From NCBI GenBank assembly GCA_029959085.1, contig JARWIR010000017.1, positions 21,069,507 to 21,133,506 on the forward strand: a DNA stretch of 64,000 bases. Reading direction: 5' to 3'. Positions 33,700 to 45,649 of the stretch are shown here, piece after piece. The position numbers and the translations under genes were made by a program. Below the pieces are notes generated by a model. That model had not been told where the DNA came from and ran no database searches. It saw nothing but the letters and a program-made list of their open reading frames with translations. The stretch is from Nemophila menziesii (taxonomy: Eukaryota; Streptophyta; Magnoliopsida; Boraginales; Hydrophyllaceae). The stretch's first letter is position 1. Every line of letters starts with the position of its first letter.

Positions 33700-34650
33700 A
33701 TGCCTTTAATTTTTTTAAGCCTCTAATTTTCTTATTTAGAGATAAATGCCTAATGAAACAATTATTTATAGAAAACATCCTTTTTATATTTTTTATACCT
33801 ATACTATCCTTATTATTAAATATATTATTTTATTTTTAATACAATATTTATTTTTAAATCTTAAACAAATAATAGGGTATTTCCACCACCACCACCACAA
33901 CCATCACCACCTCCACCATCACAACCACCACCACCACCACTACAGCCACCACAACCATCACCACCTCCACCACCACAACCACCACCACCACCACCACCTA
34001 CTACTAATTTCATCACACGCGCGCGTCCGTGAAATTTTTTTAAAACCGCCATAACTAATTCAAAAAAAATCTAGAAAAATCGAAAAAAATCAAATTTGGA
34101 TAAATCAAATTAATATTTACGTCTATGATTTTTTTCGGAATTTTCTGAATTTTTGCGTTTTTTTTATTTTTTTTAATTTTTTAATTCGCAGAACATGGAA
34201 TTCCATGTTTTAAACAGTGAATTTCGTATCTGCGGAAAACAAATTCCTTATATCAAAACATGGAATTCCATGTTTAATTTTAAACATGGAATTCCATGTT
34301 CTGCGAATTAAAAAATTCAAAAAAATCAAAAAATTTATAAAATTCAGAAAAAAAATCATAAACGTAAATATTCACTTGCTTTATCTAAATATATAAATTT
34401 TTGATTTTTTTGATTTTTTTGATTTTTTTGATTTTTTTAGAATTAGTTATGACGATTTTAAAAAAATTTCACGGACGCGCGCGTGTGTTTATTAGTTTTT
34501 GTTTTGTTTTTTTCTAATTCTTTTTTTTAATTGTTAATTATAAGGGTAGTTTGGGATGGAACTGTTTTTTATAAAAAAAATTATTATAAGCCCCTTTTTT
34601 TTAATAAATTTTTTAATAGACATTAATCTTTAATTTTAAAAAGAAAAATT
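33700..34650. mobile_element. Long-inverted-repeat (foldback) element, copy 1
   Basis: The core arms at 34014-34487 start and end CACACGCGCGCG...CGCGCGCGTGTG and pair over about 200 bp each (GTCCGTGAAATTTTTTTAAAA, TAACTAATTC). The centre contains several perfect AACATGGAATTCCATGTT palindromes and TTCGCAGA blocks. A CCA-rich tract (33880-34000) lies on one side, and A/T-rich outer flanks also pair weakly (ATCC...CCTTAT). The same architecture, inverted, occurs at 40010-40790. No coding capacity beyond CCA-derived low complexity. Confidence 0.8.
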
Positions 34651-35590
34651 AATGTACGAAGTAATAAATTTTTGGGAGTTAGGCTTGACTCACGACTGTG
34701 GTGCCAGGTTAGCATCAGCGGAAGACGAGGGTTGCATTGTCATAAATGCTAGCTAGTGACGTGCAAGTTGTCCATCACACTCGCACAACACACGCACATG
34801 ATTCGGTTGGCTTCGTTCCCATGTTCTTCTCCTCATATAATACTGATTTGTTAAATTTTTCTCCGGTACTGAATTGTTATTAAGACGAAGCAAAACGTAA
34901 CAAATCTATTTTCTTTTCTTTTTTTCCAGTAGGGCCCTAAAAGCCTGACCACCGACAGCTCCGAAAGAAATCTATTAATGATTATCTATGGTCCATCTAG
35001 CCGCACTATTCAGATCTGGATCCATATTCCTGATCTGCTCCTAAACCGACAGTTTTCTGAATATTTTTCTTAGTCTTTTCATTTCTTTCTTGATCGGAAT
35101 TTTCCTAAAGATATTATTTATAATTGAATTTTAAATCTTCCAATCTTTAATATATATAAAATCACAAAAGAAGTTTAGTCAATTTTCAAAAATTATCGAA
35201 ATATTATAAAATAGTATATTCACATATATAAAGTAATAAAAGAGGTTTAAGTACTTTTGTCATTTTTATCTCTATCACTATCATCTATTTCCTAGAGGCC
35301 AAGAACTTTCTTGTTGCTTAAGATAACATAATTAGTTTTACTACTAGAGTTATGATTTTTGTGTATCTTCATACTATTAGAATTATTCTTATAACTTTAG
35401 TTTAAACTTATTTCAATTCATGACAACCTGTATTTTATCTCTCACTACTTCAATGGCAATGTCACTATATATATAACTCATTCTTATTGCTATTATTTTT
35501 AAGAAAATGAAATTTATGGGTTATCTAGTCACGAAAATAAAATTTAATGGACATCCAATCATAAAAAATTTAATGAAAAGCAAATATCAA
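34651..35590. other. Non-coding, nothing recognised
   Basis: Includes a less AT-rich block at 34680-34830 and 34940-35060 without a reading frame or repeat that I can name. Confidence 0.5.
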
Positions 35591-35599
35591 AACAGGTAT

Positions 35600-38370
35600 A
35601 CTTCAGGAGGTAATGAAGACATCTGCTCCAAATTTTATAAAAAATTCTTTTAAAAGAATTTCTAATATTAAGGTTGACTTCAGTTAATATTAATTTTTTC
35701 ACAATCTTCCACATGAAGTTTTTGATCTTTGGATTATATTTTAGGTTCTAAATATTTCTCTATAGTTTTGGTTCCTAATTGTGTGAGGAAGAAGGTTTTA
35801 TGCTATTTAGATTCAAGGCGACTCCCTTTTGTTTTTATTTTATATATTTATACGCAGTCTTATCAGTTACGTTACGATCATTTGTTTTGTTCCAGTAGCT
35901 TGTATCACAACATTCAAAGTTTGAAATTTTCATGATTTGTATAGTTTTAGCGTTACTGGTATCAAAATTTTGATTGATATTATTGATATCCCAAGATTTA
36001 CCATTAGAGTTGAACAATTCAACAACTCTAGTTAAGTTGGTATCTCTTGGTTTTATTACCTTATCAGTATATGGTATTGATATATGTTATTTAAGAAGTA
36101 TATTTTTACCATCCCCAAGCTTCCATTTTATTTCATTTTTTAAGACATCTCTTCCAACTACGAGTCTTTTCCAACCATTGGATGGTGAATAACCTAGCTT
36201 AGTTTTAAGAAAAGTAGAGTCTTTAAAATATTTATCTTTCAAAAGTTTATAGAGTAGAATTTGGTCTAAGGAATAAACTCCAGGCATGTCTGCTAATATG
36301 TTTATGGAATAAGTATCCCTAAACCCCATACCCCTTCATTTTTACAAGTTGATATAGTATTCCAATCACAAAAGTGCATTCTAGATTTTCCTTTCACTCC
36401 CTACCAAAATTTTGTAATGATAGAGTTAATTTTATTACAAATATTCTTAGAAAGCGAAAAGGTGGACATAAGATAGTTTGGAAGACTTTTTACCACATAT
36501 TTTACTAATATTTTTCCCCCAAGAATTTTCCAGTTCTCAATTTTCTTTAGTATTCTTTTTATTAACCATTCAAGATCCTTTGATTTATTTATACTCTATC
36601 CTGTTGGTAAGGCAAAGTAAAAACCAAAGTTTTTAACTTTATTCACATGGAGCCTTTCATTTTTTTGGGAAGATAGGGTGTATGAGAACTAAATAATAAA
36701 TTACATTAATTCAAGTTTTAACATAAACCTGTTGCATTACTATAATCTTTCATTTTATCAATGAAAGAAGGAACCTCTATATTATCAGATTTAATAAATA
36801 AAATACTATCATCAACAAACAAAAGGTGAGTTATACTGGGATAATCTTTCCCTATTTTAATATCTTCATATTGATCGTTATCTTGTTGATTTTTCACCAG
36901 GAGGTTTAGTTTTTGAGTGACAATACAGAAGAGGAAAGGGCACAAAGTGTCCCCTTGCCTAATACCTCTAGTTGGTTTATCAATTGGATGGTTTTTACCA
37001 TTTAATATATTATAAGAAACTGTTGTTATACAGTTCATAATTTTACCAACCAATTGATATGAAATACCATTTTGGTAAGTAGTTTTTCCAATAAATCCCA
37101 CTCTATATATTCGTATGCTTTCTTTTCATTAGCCTTTATTGCCATATAATACTTCTTAGTGTATTTTTCTTTTAATATAGGTAATAAGCTCATGCCCTAT
37201 CATGGTATTTTCCTATATAGCTCTTTCAGGATTGAAATCAGATTGGTTTTCCTCCACACGTCTACATATAAAAGCTTGAAGCCTACTTACTATAATTTTA
37301 TAGATTATTTTATAAACGAAGTTGTGCAGTTTATTGGTCTTGCTTTATATCAACTGGCTTTTCAACTTTTGATATAAGTGAGATATTAGTTTGTTTGGTA
37401 TTCTTATTCTTTAAACTTCCCCTATTATGCTAGAAATCATTGATAATTCTCATGATACCCAAAGATATCATATCCCAATATTCTTTGTAAAAGGATCTGG
37501 TTTACCTATTAGGGTCGGGAGCCTTGTTAGTACATAGGCGATCAATAGCATTCTTAACTTCCTCATGAGAAATAGTTTTATTCAAAGAGTGATTCATACT
37601 ATTCGTGACAGTGGGGAAACTATGTCAAGGACTTCAAAGAGGTTTCTCTTCACAACTGTTTTAATTATATCATTAAATTAATTAATTAATTTTTTTTTAT
37701 TAATATCATCATCACGCTCAATCCATTCATTCTTGCTATTCTTAAGTGTTCATATAGTGTTTATTTTCCTTCTTTTCATAGTAGTAGCTTGGAAGTAGAT
37801 AGTGTTTTTATCACTCTTATTTAACCATAGATTCCTTGACATATCCTTCCAATAGGTATCCTCTCTAGTCCATGCTTCTTCATGTTTTTTAACAATGAGT
37901 TATAATAATGCCATTTATCATCTGTTATTGGTTATTAGAAAGCTCGGTGATATCTTCGATAATGGAGTCGATTTTATTTCTATTATCATTAAATATTTTT
38001 TTACTTATCCAGATGGAGAGTTTTTACACACTTTTTTTAAGTTTATGATTGAGTATAGAAGTTGGGACACCTCTGTAGTATATAGTCTTTTTCCATACAG
38101 TTTTAATAATGTTAAGACAATCTTTCTCATGAGTTCGAAAGAACTCAAAGCAGAATGACTTTTGTTTTTAATAACTTTCTCAACCATGTGGAAGATATAA
38201 GGGCAATGGTCTGACCGTATAGCTGGTAGCAAAGCTAACCAGACATTAGGGTAAAGTCTATGTCACTCTTGATTGTGAAGAGATCTATCAAAAGGTTTGT
38301 TTTTAATTAAATCATTACTTACCCTCTTGTTGGACCAAGAGAATGAACATCCACACATAGGTGTTTCTTA
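35600..38370 (-). pseudogene. L1-type LINE, degenerate (endonuclease end to zinc finger)
   Basis: Minus-strand order: the C-terminal part of the AP-endonuclease domain (FSWSNKRVSNDLIKNKPFDR, then LLPAIRSDHCP, 38350-38160); RT with LISKVEKPVDIKQ, YYMAIKANEKKAYEYIEWDL (near 37150-37100), GIRQGDTLCPFLF and LLFVDDSILF (37000-36780), where the usual FADD is FVDD; the post-RT segment YKLLKDKYFKDSTFLKTKLG (36250-36190); and the start of a zf-RVT region (KNFMWKIVKKLILTEVNL, near 35720). Many frame changes and stops. It is related to the LINEs at 3981 and 40922 rather than the one at 50299. Confidence 0.85.
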
Positions 38371-38394
38371 TAATTTATATTTGTTTATAAACTT

Positions 38395-39190
38395 ATTAAA
38401 GATCTTTTATAATAAATAAACACTAGAAAGGGTGAAGCTCTGCAACATACAGATTGATGACACGTATAATTGATAAGTAGGGATATATCGTTCTCCACAT
38501 GGATTATTAGTGAGATAATTATGCTTAAACTTGTGTAATTGTGTAAAGCTTGCAATGGAAAATGCAAAATTACTAATGAATTTGAATTATGAAATGTTTG
38601 TTTGGTTTTTCATATGATTAATAACTAATAATGTAATGGCAATAAGATTACAGATTAAACTAATGACGAAAATAAAAAGGTAAATAAATAGAAGAGTTGG
38701 CTGTTTGAGGAATTGCTAGTAATTATCTATACCGCTAGTTAATTGTTCTATTGATAAGGGTGAGTGGTGATGTTCACATTAGTCTCAATTCACACGTTTC
38801 TCTAACTCCCGTCAAGGTAGACTTAGAGCGCAAACCTACCACAAATTGGTAATCAGATAATTTAACTTTCCACCCACTTGACTACCTAGCGGACAAGACC
38901 TTCCAGTTTAATGCCTTACACTTGACATTTATATGCTAAGACCGCAATCAAACCCCATTCTTTGGGTGGATTCCCAATTACTACATCTACCCACTAGTTG
39001 GCCAGAGTACATGTAGTATAATAACAATCATATAAATAAATGGAATAATTAATAAAATCCAACTCAATAAAATATCGTAATATCTCAAATACAATAACTC
39101 AATCAAAAAGTTGGGCGTAAACTCTTACATAGGCATCCTCAAGCAGTGAGGGTTTAGTTAATAATAAAAGAAGAAAAATTTATTAAAACT
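38395..39190 (-). repeat. Diverged Athila-like LTR fragment
   Basis: Shares the LTR blocks TGTTTGTTTGGTTTTT, TCCCGTCAAGGTAGAC, CCAATT--TACATCTACCC and CTCAAGCAGTGAGGGTT-like with the LTRs of the window, in minus orientation. Neither terminus is clear. Confidence 0.6.
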
Positions 39191-39225
39191 AATAACATAA
39201 TCATGTTTAAAGGCAAAATTATAAG

Positions 39226-39393
39226 TGGAGTTTATCAACCCCAATCACATCACTCTTTTATCACCTTCTAAGTGGAGTTTAAATGGACCAATCATAAGAT
39301 ATTTCTTTCCTGATTTATCATTTTCTCTTTCTTTTATGATTGGTCCACATAAGGGGTGATAAAAAGGTGATGTGATTTGAAGTGATACCCAAC
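39226..39393. mobile_element. Small hairpin MITE
   Basis: Arms CAATCACATCACTCTTTTAT and ATAAAAAGGTGATGTGATTT pair, as do TGGACCAATCATAAGA and TCTTTTATGATTGGTCCA. About 170 bp, non-coding. The superfamily cannot be told because the duplicated target is not clear. Confidence 0.65.
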
Positions 39394-39430
39394 ATTACTT
39401 TTTTCCTAATCCAAACAAAAATTGATCCCT

Positions 39431-39673
39431 CGAACCAGTTGGGTTAGCTCAACTGGCCAGGACCTTGTTATTTCTTCAGCACTTAAAGGGGAGATACAGG
39501 GTTCGAATCCCCTCCTAACGTGTGTGAAGTGGGAGGTACAAAGTTCGAACCCCACCTTGAACATGGGTAATCTAGTTCTGATTTACTTAGAAATATATAT
39601 GGGGAGACGTATATATCTCCACAGGATTAGTCGTGGTGCGCGCAAACTAGTTTGTATCATCTACATACCAAAA
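39431..39673 (+). mobile_element. tRNA-derived SINE
   Basis: A-box GGGTTAGCTCAACTGG, B-box GGGTTCGAATCCCC about 45 bp on, and a second B-box-like AAGTTCGAACCCC at 39540. The 3' part TTAGTCGTGGTGCGCGCAA is followed by an A-run. Flanks AAAATTGATCCCT (39418-39430) and AAAAATTATCCCT (39674-39686) look like a target duplication differing by one base. Transcribed by RNA polymerase III from its internal boxes and mobilised by a LINE. Confidence 0.85.
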
Positions 39674-40009
39674 AAAAATTATCCCTTTTTTTTCCTTTAT
39701 TATTTATATCGCTCTTTTTTCAATTATTTTTTTCCACCTAAATCCAAACAAACCCCAAAAATAATGCTATTATATCCTTAATGTGATTAATTGATGATGA
39801 CAGTTTTTACTGTAGTTTTATTTTTAGTAATAAATTTTAATTAGTGACATTTGACAAAATGATAATGATACTTTAACAAATTACAAAAGACATTAATATT
39901 CATTACCCAGCTCTATACAAAATAATCAACATATATTTTTTGTTAATATCTCTCTTACTCCACTTGTTTTTTCTTTTACAAACTCTCCCTCCAGATTCTA
40001 AAAGAAAAG

Positions 40010-40790
40010 TTGAATATAGAATTTTTTCAAAAACCAATAAACAAAAAATGTCTATTAAAAAAAATATTAATAAAAAAATATCTAAAATAAGATTTTTTTA
40101 TAAAAAACCGCCCTAACTCAAAATACCTCTACAAATAATAATTGGAAAAAAAATTAAAATCTTAACAAAACACAATGGTTATTAAAAAATAAAAGAAAAA
40201 AAAAATACAAAAACTAATACACACGCGCGTGTCCTTAATTTTTTTTTAACAATCGTCATAACTAATTATAAAACAATCAGAAAAATAAAAAATTTACATA
40301 TTTAGATAAAGCAAATTAATATTAACATCTATGATTTCTTTTAGATTTCTTTAAATCTTTTGATTTTTTTGAATTCTTTTCGCAGATACGGAATTTCATG
40401 TTTTGAACAGTGAATTTCATGTTTTAAACAATGAATTTCATGTTTGGGAAAAAAATTATTATTTCAAACAATGTATTTCGTGTATGCGAAAAAAAAATCA
40501 TAGACATAAATATTAATTTGCTTTATAAAAAATGTAAATTTTTTATTTTTCTGATATTTTTAGAAATAGTTATAACGATTTTAAAAAAAAATTCATGGAC
40601 GCGCGCGTGTGTGATGGAATTAATAGTAATAGGTGGTGGTGGTGATTGTGGTTGTGATGATTGTAGTGGTGGTTAAATACATGGTGGTGATAGCGGTGGA
40701 AATACCATATTATTTATTTAATATTTAAAAATTAATATTATATTAAAAATAAAATATTATATTTAATAATAAAAATAGTAAAAAAAATAA
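40010..40790. mobile_element. Long-inverted-repeat (foldback) element, copy 2, opposite orientation
   Basis: Core arms at 40219-40612 begin ACACACGCGCGT and end GCGCGCGTGTGT. The centre has GAATTTCATGTTT and TTCGCAGATACGG/GTATGCGAA blocks corresponding to copy 1. The GGTGG-rich tract (40630-40710) is the reverse complement of the CCA tract of copy 1. Diverged from copy 1 by many substitutions, so not a recent duplicate. Confidence 0.78.
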
Positions 40791-40921
40791 AAAATATAAA
40801 TAAAATATTTTTTATAAATTATCTAAAACTTAATTTAATAATTACATATTTTTATTAAATTGATTTTAGTAAATTATTATTTTTTTAAATACATATATCT
40901 CCAAACCCAATACCATGCTCC

Positions 40922-41895
40922 AAATGAAAGTGACAAAGAGGCCCATATTCTTGAAAAATTTACATATTTATATCTCCAAACCCATAAGGAAAGTGACAAA
41001 GAGGTCCATATTCTTGAAAAATTTGCTACTATTATGTGGCACATTTAGAAGGCTAGAAATGAGTTTCTTTTCAGAAACATTAAAGTTTGTCCAAAGAAAA
41101 CCATAATGCTAGCTAGTATTGATTGGCAGGAACAATGTGAAAGTTTAAACCCTAAGGATGATTTTTTAAATCTGAAGGAAGAAATCAATATATATGAAAT
41201 GAACTATTGTGGGAATAAAATTCTCAAGGATGACATTAAAAGTCTGAGAGAAAAAAAGGTAAATTTATTAACTACTACTGGTAAGGATGTTAATGCGAGT
41301 AAGACTATTAAGAATGATAAAGATAATATTCTCTCTAGTAAGGATTCTAAACTTAAATGGCAACCTCTCCCTAAGAATTGGTACAAAATTAACTCGGATG
41401 CATCATTTAAAGTTAATAAGTCTATTATATCTTGTGTGATCAGGGACTACTCAGGAAAGGTTATCAAGCTTAATTCATGGGAGATTGGAGCTGCTGACCC
41501 AATTGAAGCTGAAGCACTTGGCATTTTGAAAGCGTGTCTTTGGGCTAGAGACTTCAAGACATTTAGATGCATTATTGAAAATGATTGTTTAGATGTCATA
41601 GGGCCTTTAGCTTACAATTCTCCCATTTTAAATGATTGTATTAAGAACATTGTCCGTAGTATTTACTTTATTAGCGAGTCTTGTAATCCATCTTTCTCGT
41701 ATGTTTCGAGAAGATGTAATGTAGTAGCGGATTGACTAACTAAAAACACGCCGGTTGGCATAGATTTTGAGTTAGATAGAGGGATAATCCCACCAATTTT
41801 AGCTGAACTCATCAAAGCCGATTCCCCAAGTGTAGGGGTAGGCTAAATTTTGTAAGTTTTAAGGATTTAATAGAAAGATTTTGGAAAAAAAAAAA
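40922..41895 (+). mobile_element. 5'-truncated LINE with RNase H domain, target duplication AATACCATGCTCC
   Basis: Non-LTR retrotransposon tail. The reading frame runs through FATIMWHI*KARNEFLF, a Lys/Asp-rich linker and an RNase H-like domain: WYKINSDASF (41380-41410), IEAEALGILKACLWARDFKT, CIIENDCLDVI and RRCNVVAD (41710-41733). A stop ends the frame at 41734, though similarity continues to about 41845. The A-run at 41885-41897 is followed by the 13-bp duplication AATACCATGCTCC (40909-40921 and 41896-41908). The first 120 bp contain an in-frame duplication of the block ESDKE-HILEKF. It lies 385 bp upstream of the SHM4 start codon, in the same orientation. Confidence 0.88.
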
Positions 41896-41908
41896 AATAC
41901 CATGCTCC

Positions 41909-42280
41909 CACAAACAACAATTGAACCAAAAAAAAAAAGAAAAAAAATCTCCCACCACCAACAAAATGTATGTTGTAAGCCCATTAACTTTAACTTTTTT
42001 TTCCTTGGAACCCCATCCTAACCTTCACCAACAACCATGTCTTTATCTCTATCTCCCCCGATCCAATTGCATTACTAATCTAATAATAATAAATCTTCTT
42101 ACCAAAAAATCCCACAACAACCAAAAAGAAAATAGAAATAAATAAATAACAAAAGGGTATTTTTGTCCATCAACTTTATCCCACTCCCCCACCTTTAAAC
42201 CCCCATCCTCCACTTTCACAAACTTGTCCACAATTTTCTCATTCCCTTCTTTTCTCTTCATCTTCTTTCAACTCAAAGAA
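41909..42280 (+). promoter_or_regulatory. SHM4 proximal promoter and 5' leader
   Basis: 372 bp between the LINE and the ATG. The last 150 bp are pyrimidine-rich (CTCCCCCACC, TCTTCATCTTCTTTCA), typical of a plant 5' leader. I see no convincing TATA box. The LINE insertion has separated this segment from the original upstream sequence. Confidence 0.55.
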
Positions 42281-44150
42281 ATGGATCCCGTCGCTGATTG
42301 GGGAAACACCTCACTATCCACCGTCGATCCCGAAATTTTCGACTTAATCGAAAAAGAAAAACGCCGACAATGCCGAGGAATCGAGCTGATCGCTTCCGAA
42401 AACTTCACTTCCTTCGCTGTTATTGAAGCACTCGGTAGTGCCTTAACTAACAAATACTCCGAGGGAATTCCCGGTAACCGTTACTACGGAGGAAACGAAT
42501 ACATCGATCTTATCGAAAACCTTACCCGTTCACGTGCTCTCCAAGCTTACCGTCTCGACCCTACCAAATGGGGTGTCAATGTTCAACCATACAGTGGTAG
42601 TCCAGCTAACTTCGCCGCCTACACAGCGGTGCTCAACCCACATGACAGGATTATGGGTCTTGATTTGCCTTCAGGTGGTCATTTGACTCATGGGTATTAC
42701 ACATCTGGTGGGAAGAAAATCAGTGCTACTTCGATATACTTCGAGAGTTTGCCATATAAGGTGGATTCAACAACTGGGTATATCGATTACGAGAAGTTAG
42801 ATGAAAAGGCTTCTGATTTCAGGCCAAAGTTGATTATCTGTGGTGGTAGTGCTTATCCCCGTGATTGGGATTACAAGAAGTTCAGAGCTGTTGCTGATAA
42901 AGTTGGAGCTCTTTTGCTTTGCGATATGGCTCATATCAGTGGCCTCGTAGCTGCTCAGGTATAAATTCTGTCGTATTATATGCATACATTACGCAATAGT
43001 TAGTTCTTCATCCCCGATCTCAAGTTCAGATCTTGTATATATGCACTTAGAATGATTTAATACTTATATATCCACACACATTACATATGTGCATTGTGTT
43101 AATGGATCTGTATGTGATCCGTGTTAATGCATGTATAAGGCTAGGATAACATATAATCATGGGAGATCTAGCATTATCAATACTGTGAAAAACTGAAAAT
43201 CGAACTGAATGTCTGAATGATTTATGTTAATTTATGGATTCAGGAAGCTGCTGATCCATTTGAATACTGTGACATAGTCACAACCACCACACACAAGAGT
43301 TTAAGAGGACCTAGAGCTGGTATGATCTTTTACCGTAAGGGTCCAAAACCACCAAAGAAGGGTCAACCAGAAGATGCAATTTACGACTTTGAAGACAAAA
43401 TCAACTTTGCTGTATTCCCAGCTCTTCAAGGTGGACCCCACAATCATCAGATTGGTGCTCTTGCTGTTGCTCTCAAACAAGCCTTGACCCCTGGTTTCAA
43501 GGCTTATGCTAAACAAGTAAAGGCCAATGCAGTTGCTATAGGAAACTTCTTAATGAGCAAAGATTATAAACTTGTCACTGGTGGAACTGAAAATCACCTT
43601 GTTTTATGGGATCTTCGCCCTCTTGGTTTAACCGGTATTTTTTCGTTTTTTTTTTACTTTGGAATTTATATTAGTATCCGCTAATTCAAATTGTATAATG
43701 TTGTTTCATAGGAAATAAGGTTGAGAAGCTTTGTGATCTCGCTAATATTACTGTGAACAAAAACGCTGTATTTGGTGACAGCAGTGCTTTGGCCCCTGGT
43801 GGTGTCCGTATTGGTAAATAAAAAAAATAATAAAATAAAAAATACACACACTTGTGTACACGTGTTCTTGTAGAAGAGTAAGTAACAAAACTCTGTTTCT
43901 TTTGGTAGGTACACCTGCTATGACATCAAGGGGATTGGTTGAGAAAGATTTTGAGCAGATTGGGGAGTTTCTTCACAGGGCAGTGAATCTTTGTTTGAAG
44001 ATACAAAAGGAATATGGAAAGCTTTTGAAGGATTTCAATAAGGGTTTGGTGAATAATAAGGATATTGAGGAACTTAAGGCTGATGTTGAGAAATTTTCGG
44101 CTACTTTTGACATGCCTGGATTCAAGATGTCTGAAATGAAGTACCAGTGA
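42281..44150 (+). CDS. SHM4: Serine hydroxymethyltransferase, cytosolic SHM4 type
   Basis: PLP-dependent enzyme converting serine and tetrahydrofolate to glycine and 5,10-methylene-tetrahydrofolate, feeding one-carbon metabolism. Four exons: 42281-42958, 43244-43634, 43712-43813 and 43909-44150, all with GT-AG introns; joined, they give 470 residues, close to the 471 I recall for Arabidopsis SHM4. Seen in the protein: ELIASENF and NRYYGG near the N-terminus, CDMAHISGL (D215 and H218, PLP contacts), and [14 protein letters not shown], whose lysine (about K244) forms the Schiff base. The start MDPVADWGN has no organelle transit peptide, so I infer the cytosolic isoform. Splice phases join cleanly (LTG|NKVEK, RIG|TPAMT) and there is no stop or frameshift. 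An upstream in-frame TTG at 42224 is not a plausible start. The only host gene here that looks functional. Confidence 0.96.
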
Positions 44151-44479
44151 GATCTTGTGCTTGATTTGTAGCATTTTCTCACTTTTGATTTTATATGAAT
44201 GTGTTACTTCAAAGGATTATTAATGTTTTATGTTATTGTTGCTTTGGTTTGTAGACTAGTGTGATTCGGTTTGTATTACCAAAAGTTGTAACTTTGGTTT
44301 ATGTTATACACAAGTTATTATGATATGCAGTTCATGTTTTATGTTATACTTTGAGAAAACTTAGTTTGGAATTGATATATACACACAAACAGATGATTAC
44401 ATCATGTTATGGTGTACTTATATGGAGTCGAATGGAGTAATTAAGTAGGGTAAATGCTTGCCATGGCCCTTAGGATTTA
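44151..44479 (+). other. SHM4 3' untranslated region and downstream flank
   Basis: T-rich sequence (TTTATGTTATTGTTGC, several TTGTAA/TGTATT motifs) consistent with a plant 3' UTR up to perhaps 44400. No exact poly-A site is evident. Confidence 0.55.
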
Positions 44480-44782
44480 GGGTTTGTTTGGATTAAAGAG
44501 GAATTTTTTAATAAAGGATAGGAAAGAAGGGTAATATAAATGAATGGAAAGGAAAGTATTTAATTTTGTTTGGATTGAATAAAAAAAGAGTAAGATTATA
44601 TTAAAAGATTATATGTATCCGGTATTTGGATTAGAAAAATAATGAGAGGAAAGGATTTTTTTTTATAACTAAATAACTCATATATTCCTACTAAAATATT
44701 TTATAAAGAAAGAATAGGTGTAATTTAGATATTACAACGTAATAAAAGAATCTATTGGTTAATCGTACTAAATTGAAAGGAT

Positions 44783-44785
<3 letters not shown>

Positions 44786-44839
<54 letters not shown>
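44786..44839. repeat. (TA)n microsatellite, left of nested insert
   Basis: About 27 TA units ending at the nested element start. Confidence 0.95.
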
Positions 44840-45160
44840 TAGGTATGAACCCGTGCCTGAAGGCACTTTGACAATTTTAATTTAAAATAAATAAATAATT
44901 CTTGAGATAAAAATAAACTGTAAAATAAGTCAATTATCAATGACTTTTTCAAATTACCTATTTCATCAATAACATTTTTTTATAGAACAAAATTTGAATT
45001 GATACGATATAGGAAATTTGATATTTTACTATGAAATTGTTACAATTTAGTGGCAAAAGACTTCGAATAATCATATTAATGGATATTGTAGGACTTGTAT
45101 AAATATATATAATAAAATACATAATAAAATATATAACAATTATATATATACATAATATAA

Positions 45161-45560
45161 GACCATCTCCAGCAGTAGCCTCAATTGATATTTACTACAA
45201 AACAATTCAAAAAATACAGAATAAGACAAAAATTGCTTACTCCAACAGAAGAAGGCTGCAAGACGGTCAACATTCATATTAATAGCCATTGTAGGATTTG
45301 TGTAAAAATATAATAAGTACAGTTAACATAATTTTAAAAAATTGTAAAAGTGATACAACATAAGACCATCTCCAGCAGTACCGCCAAATGGATATTTACT
45401 ACAAAACAATTCAAAAAAATACAGAATAAGACAAAAATTGCTTACTCCAACTGAAAAAGGCTGCTCATCACTTCTTCTGTAAAAGACTTCCTACGGTTAT
45501 ATCAATAGTCATTGTAGTATTTGTGTAAAAATATAATAAATATACTTAATATAATTCTGA
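45161..45560. repeat. Tandem duplication, period about 203 bp
   Basis: Both copies start GACCATCTCCAGCAGTA (45161 and 45364) and contain ACAAAACAATTCAAAAAA and CAAAAATTGCTTACTCCAAC. Confidence 0.85.
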
Positions 45561-45649
45561 AAAATTGTTAAAATGATAAGATTAGGTTAAGGTGCACCAT
45601 TTTACCAAACCTTAGGGGGTAAAATTGCAAAAATAAAGAAAATCATTAC

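Noticed and set aside
33746..34054. 102-codon frame rich in histidine (and glycine on the other strand)
   Set aside because: Produced entirely by the CCA/CAC tract of the foldback element; the reverse strand is equally open.
39431..39510. A tRNA gene at the A-box/B-box pair
   Set aside because: Box spacing is right, but the acceptor and anticodon stems do not pair and a SINE 3' body follows.
42224..42280. N-terminal extension of SHM4 from an upstream TTG
   Set aside because: Not an ATG. The pyrimidine-rich 5' leader in frame gives hydrophobic residues by chance, and the family starts at MDPV.
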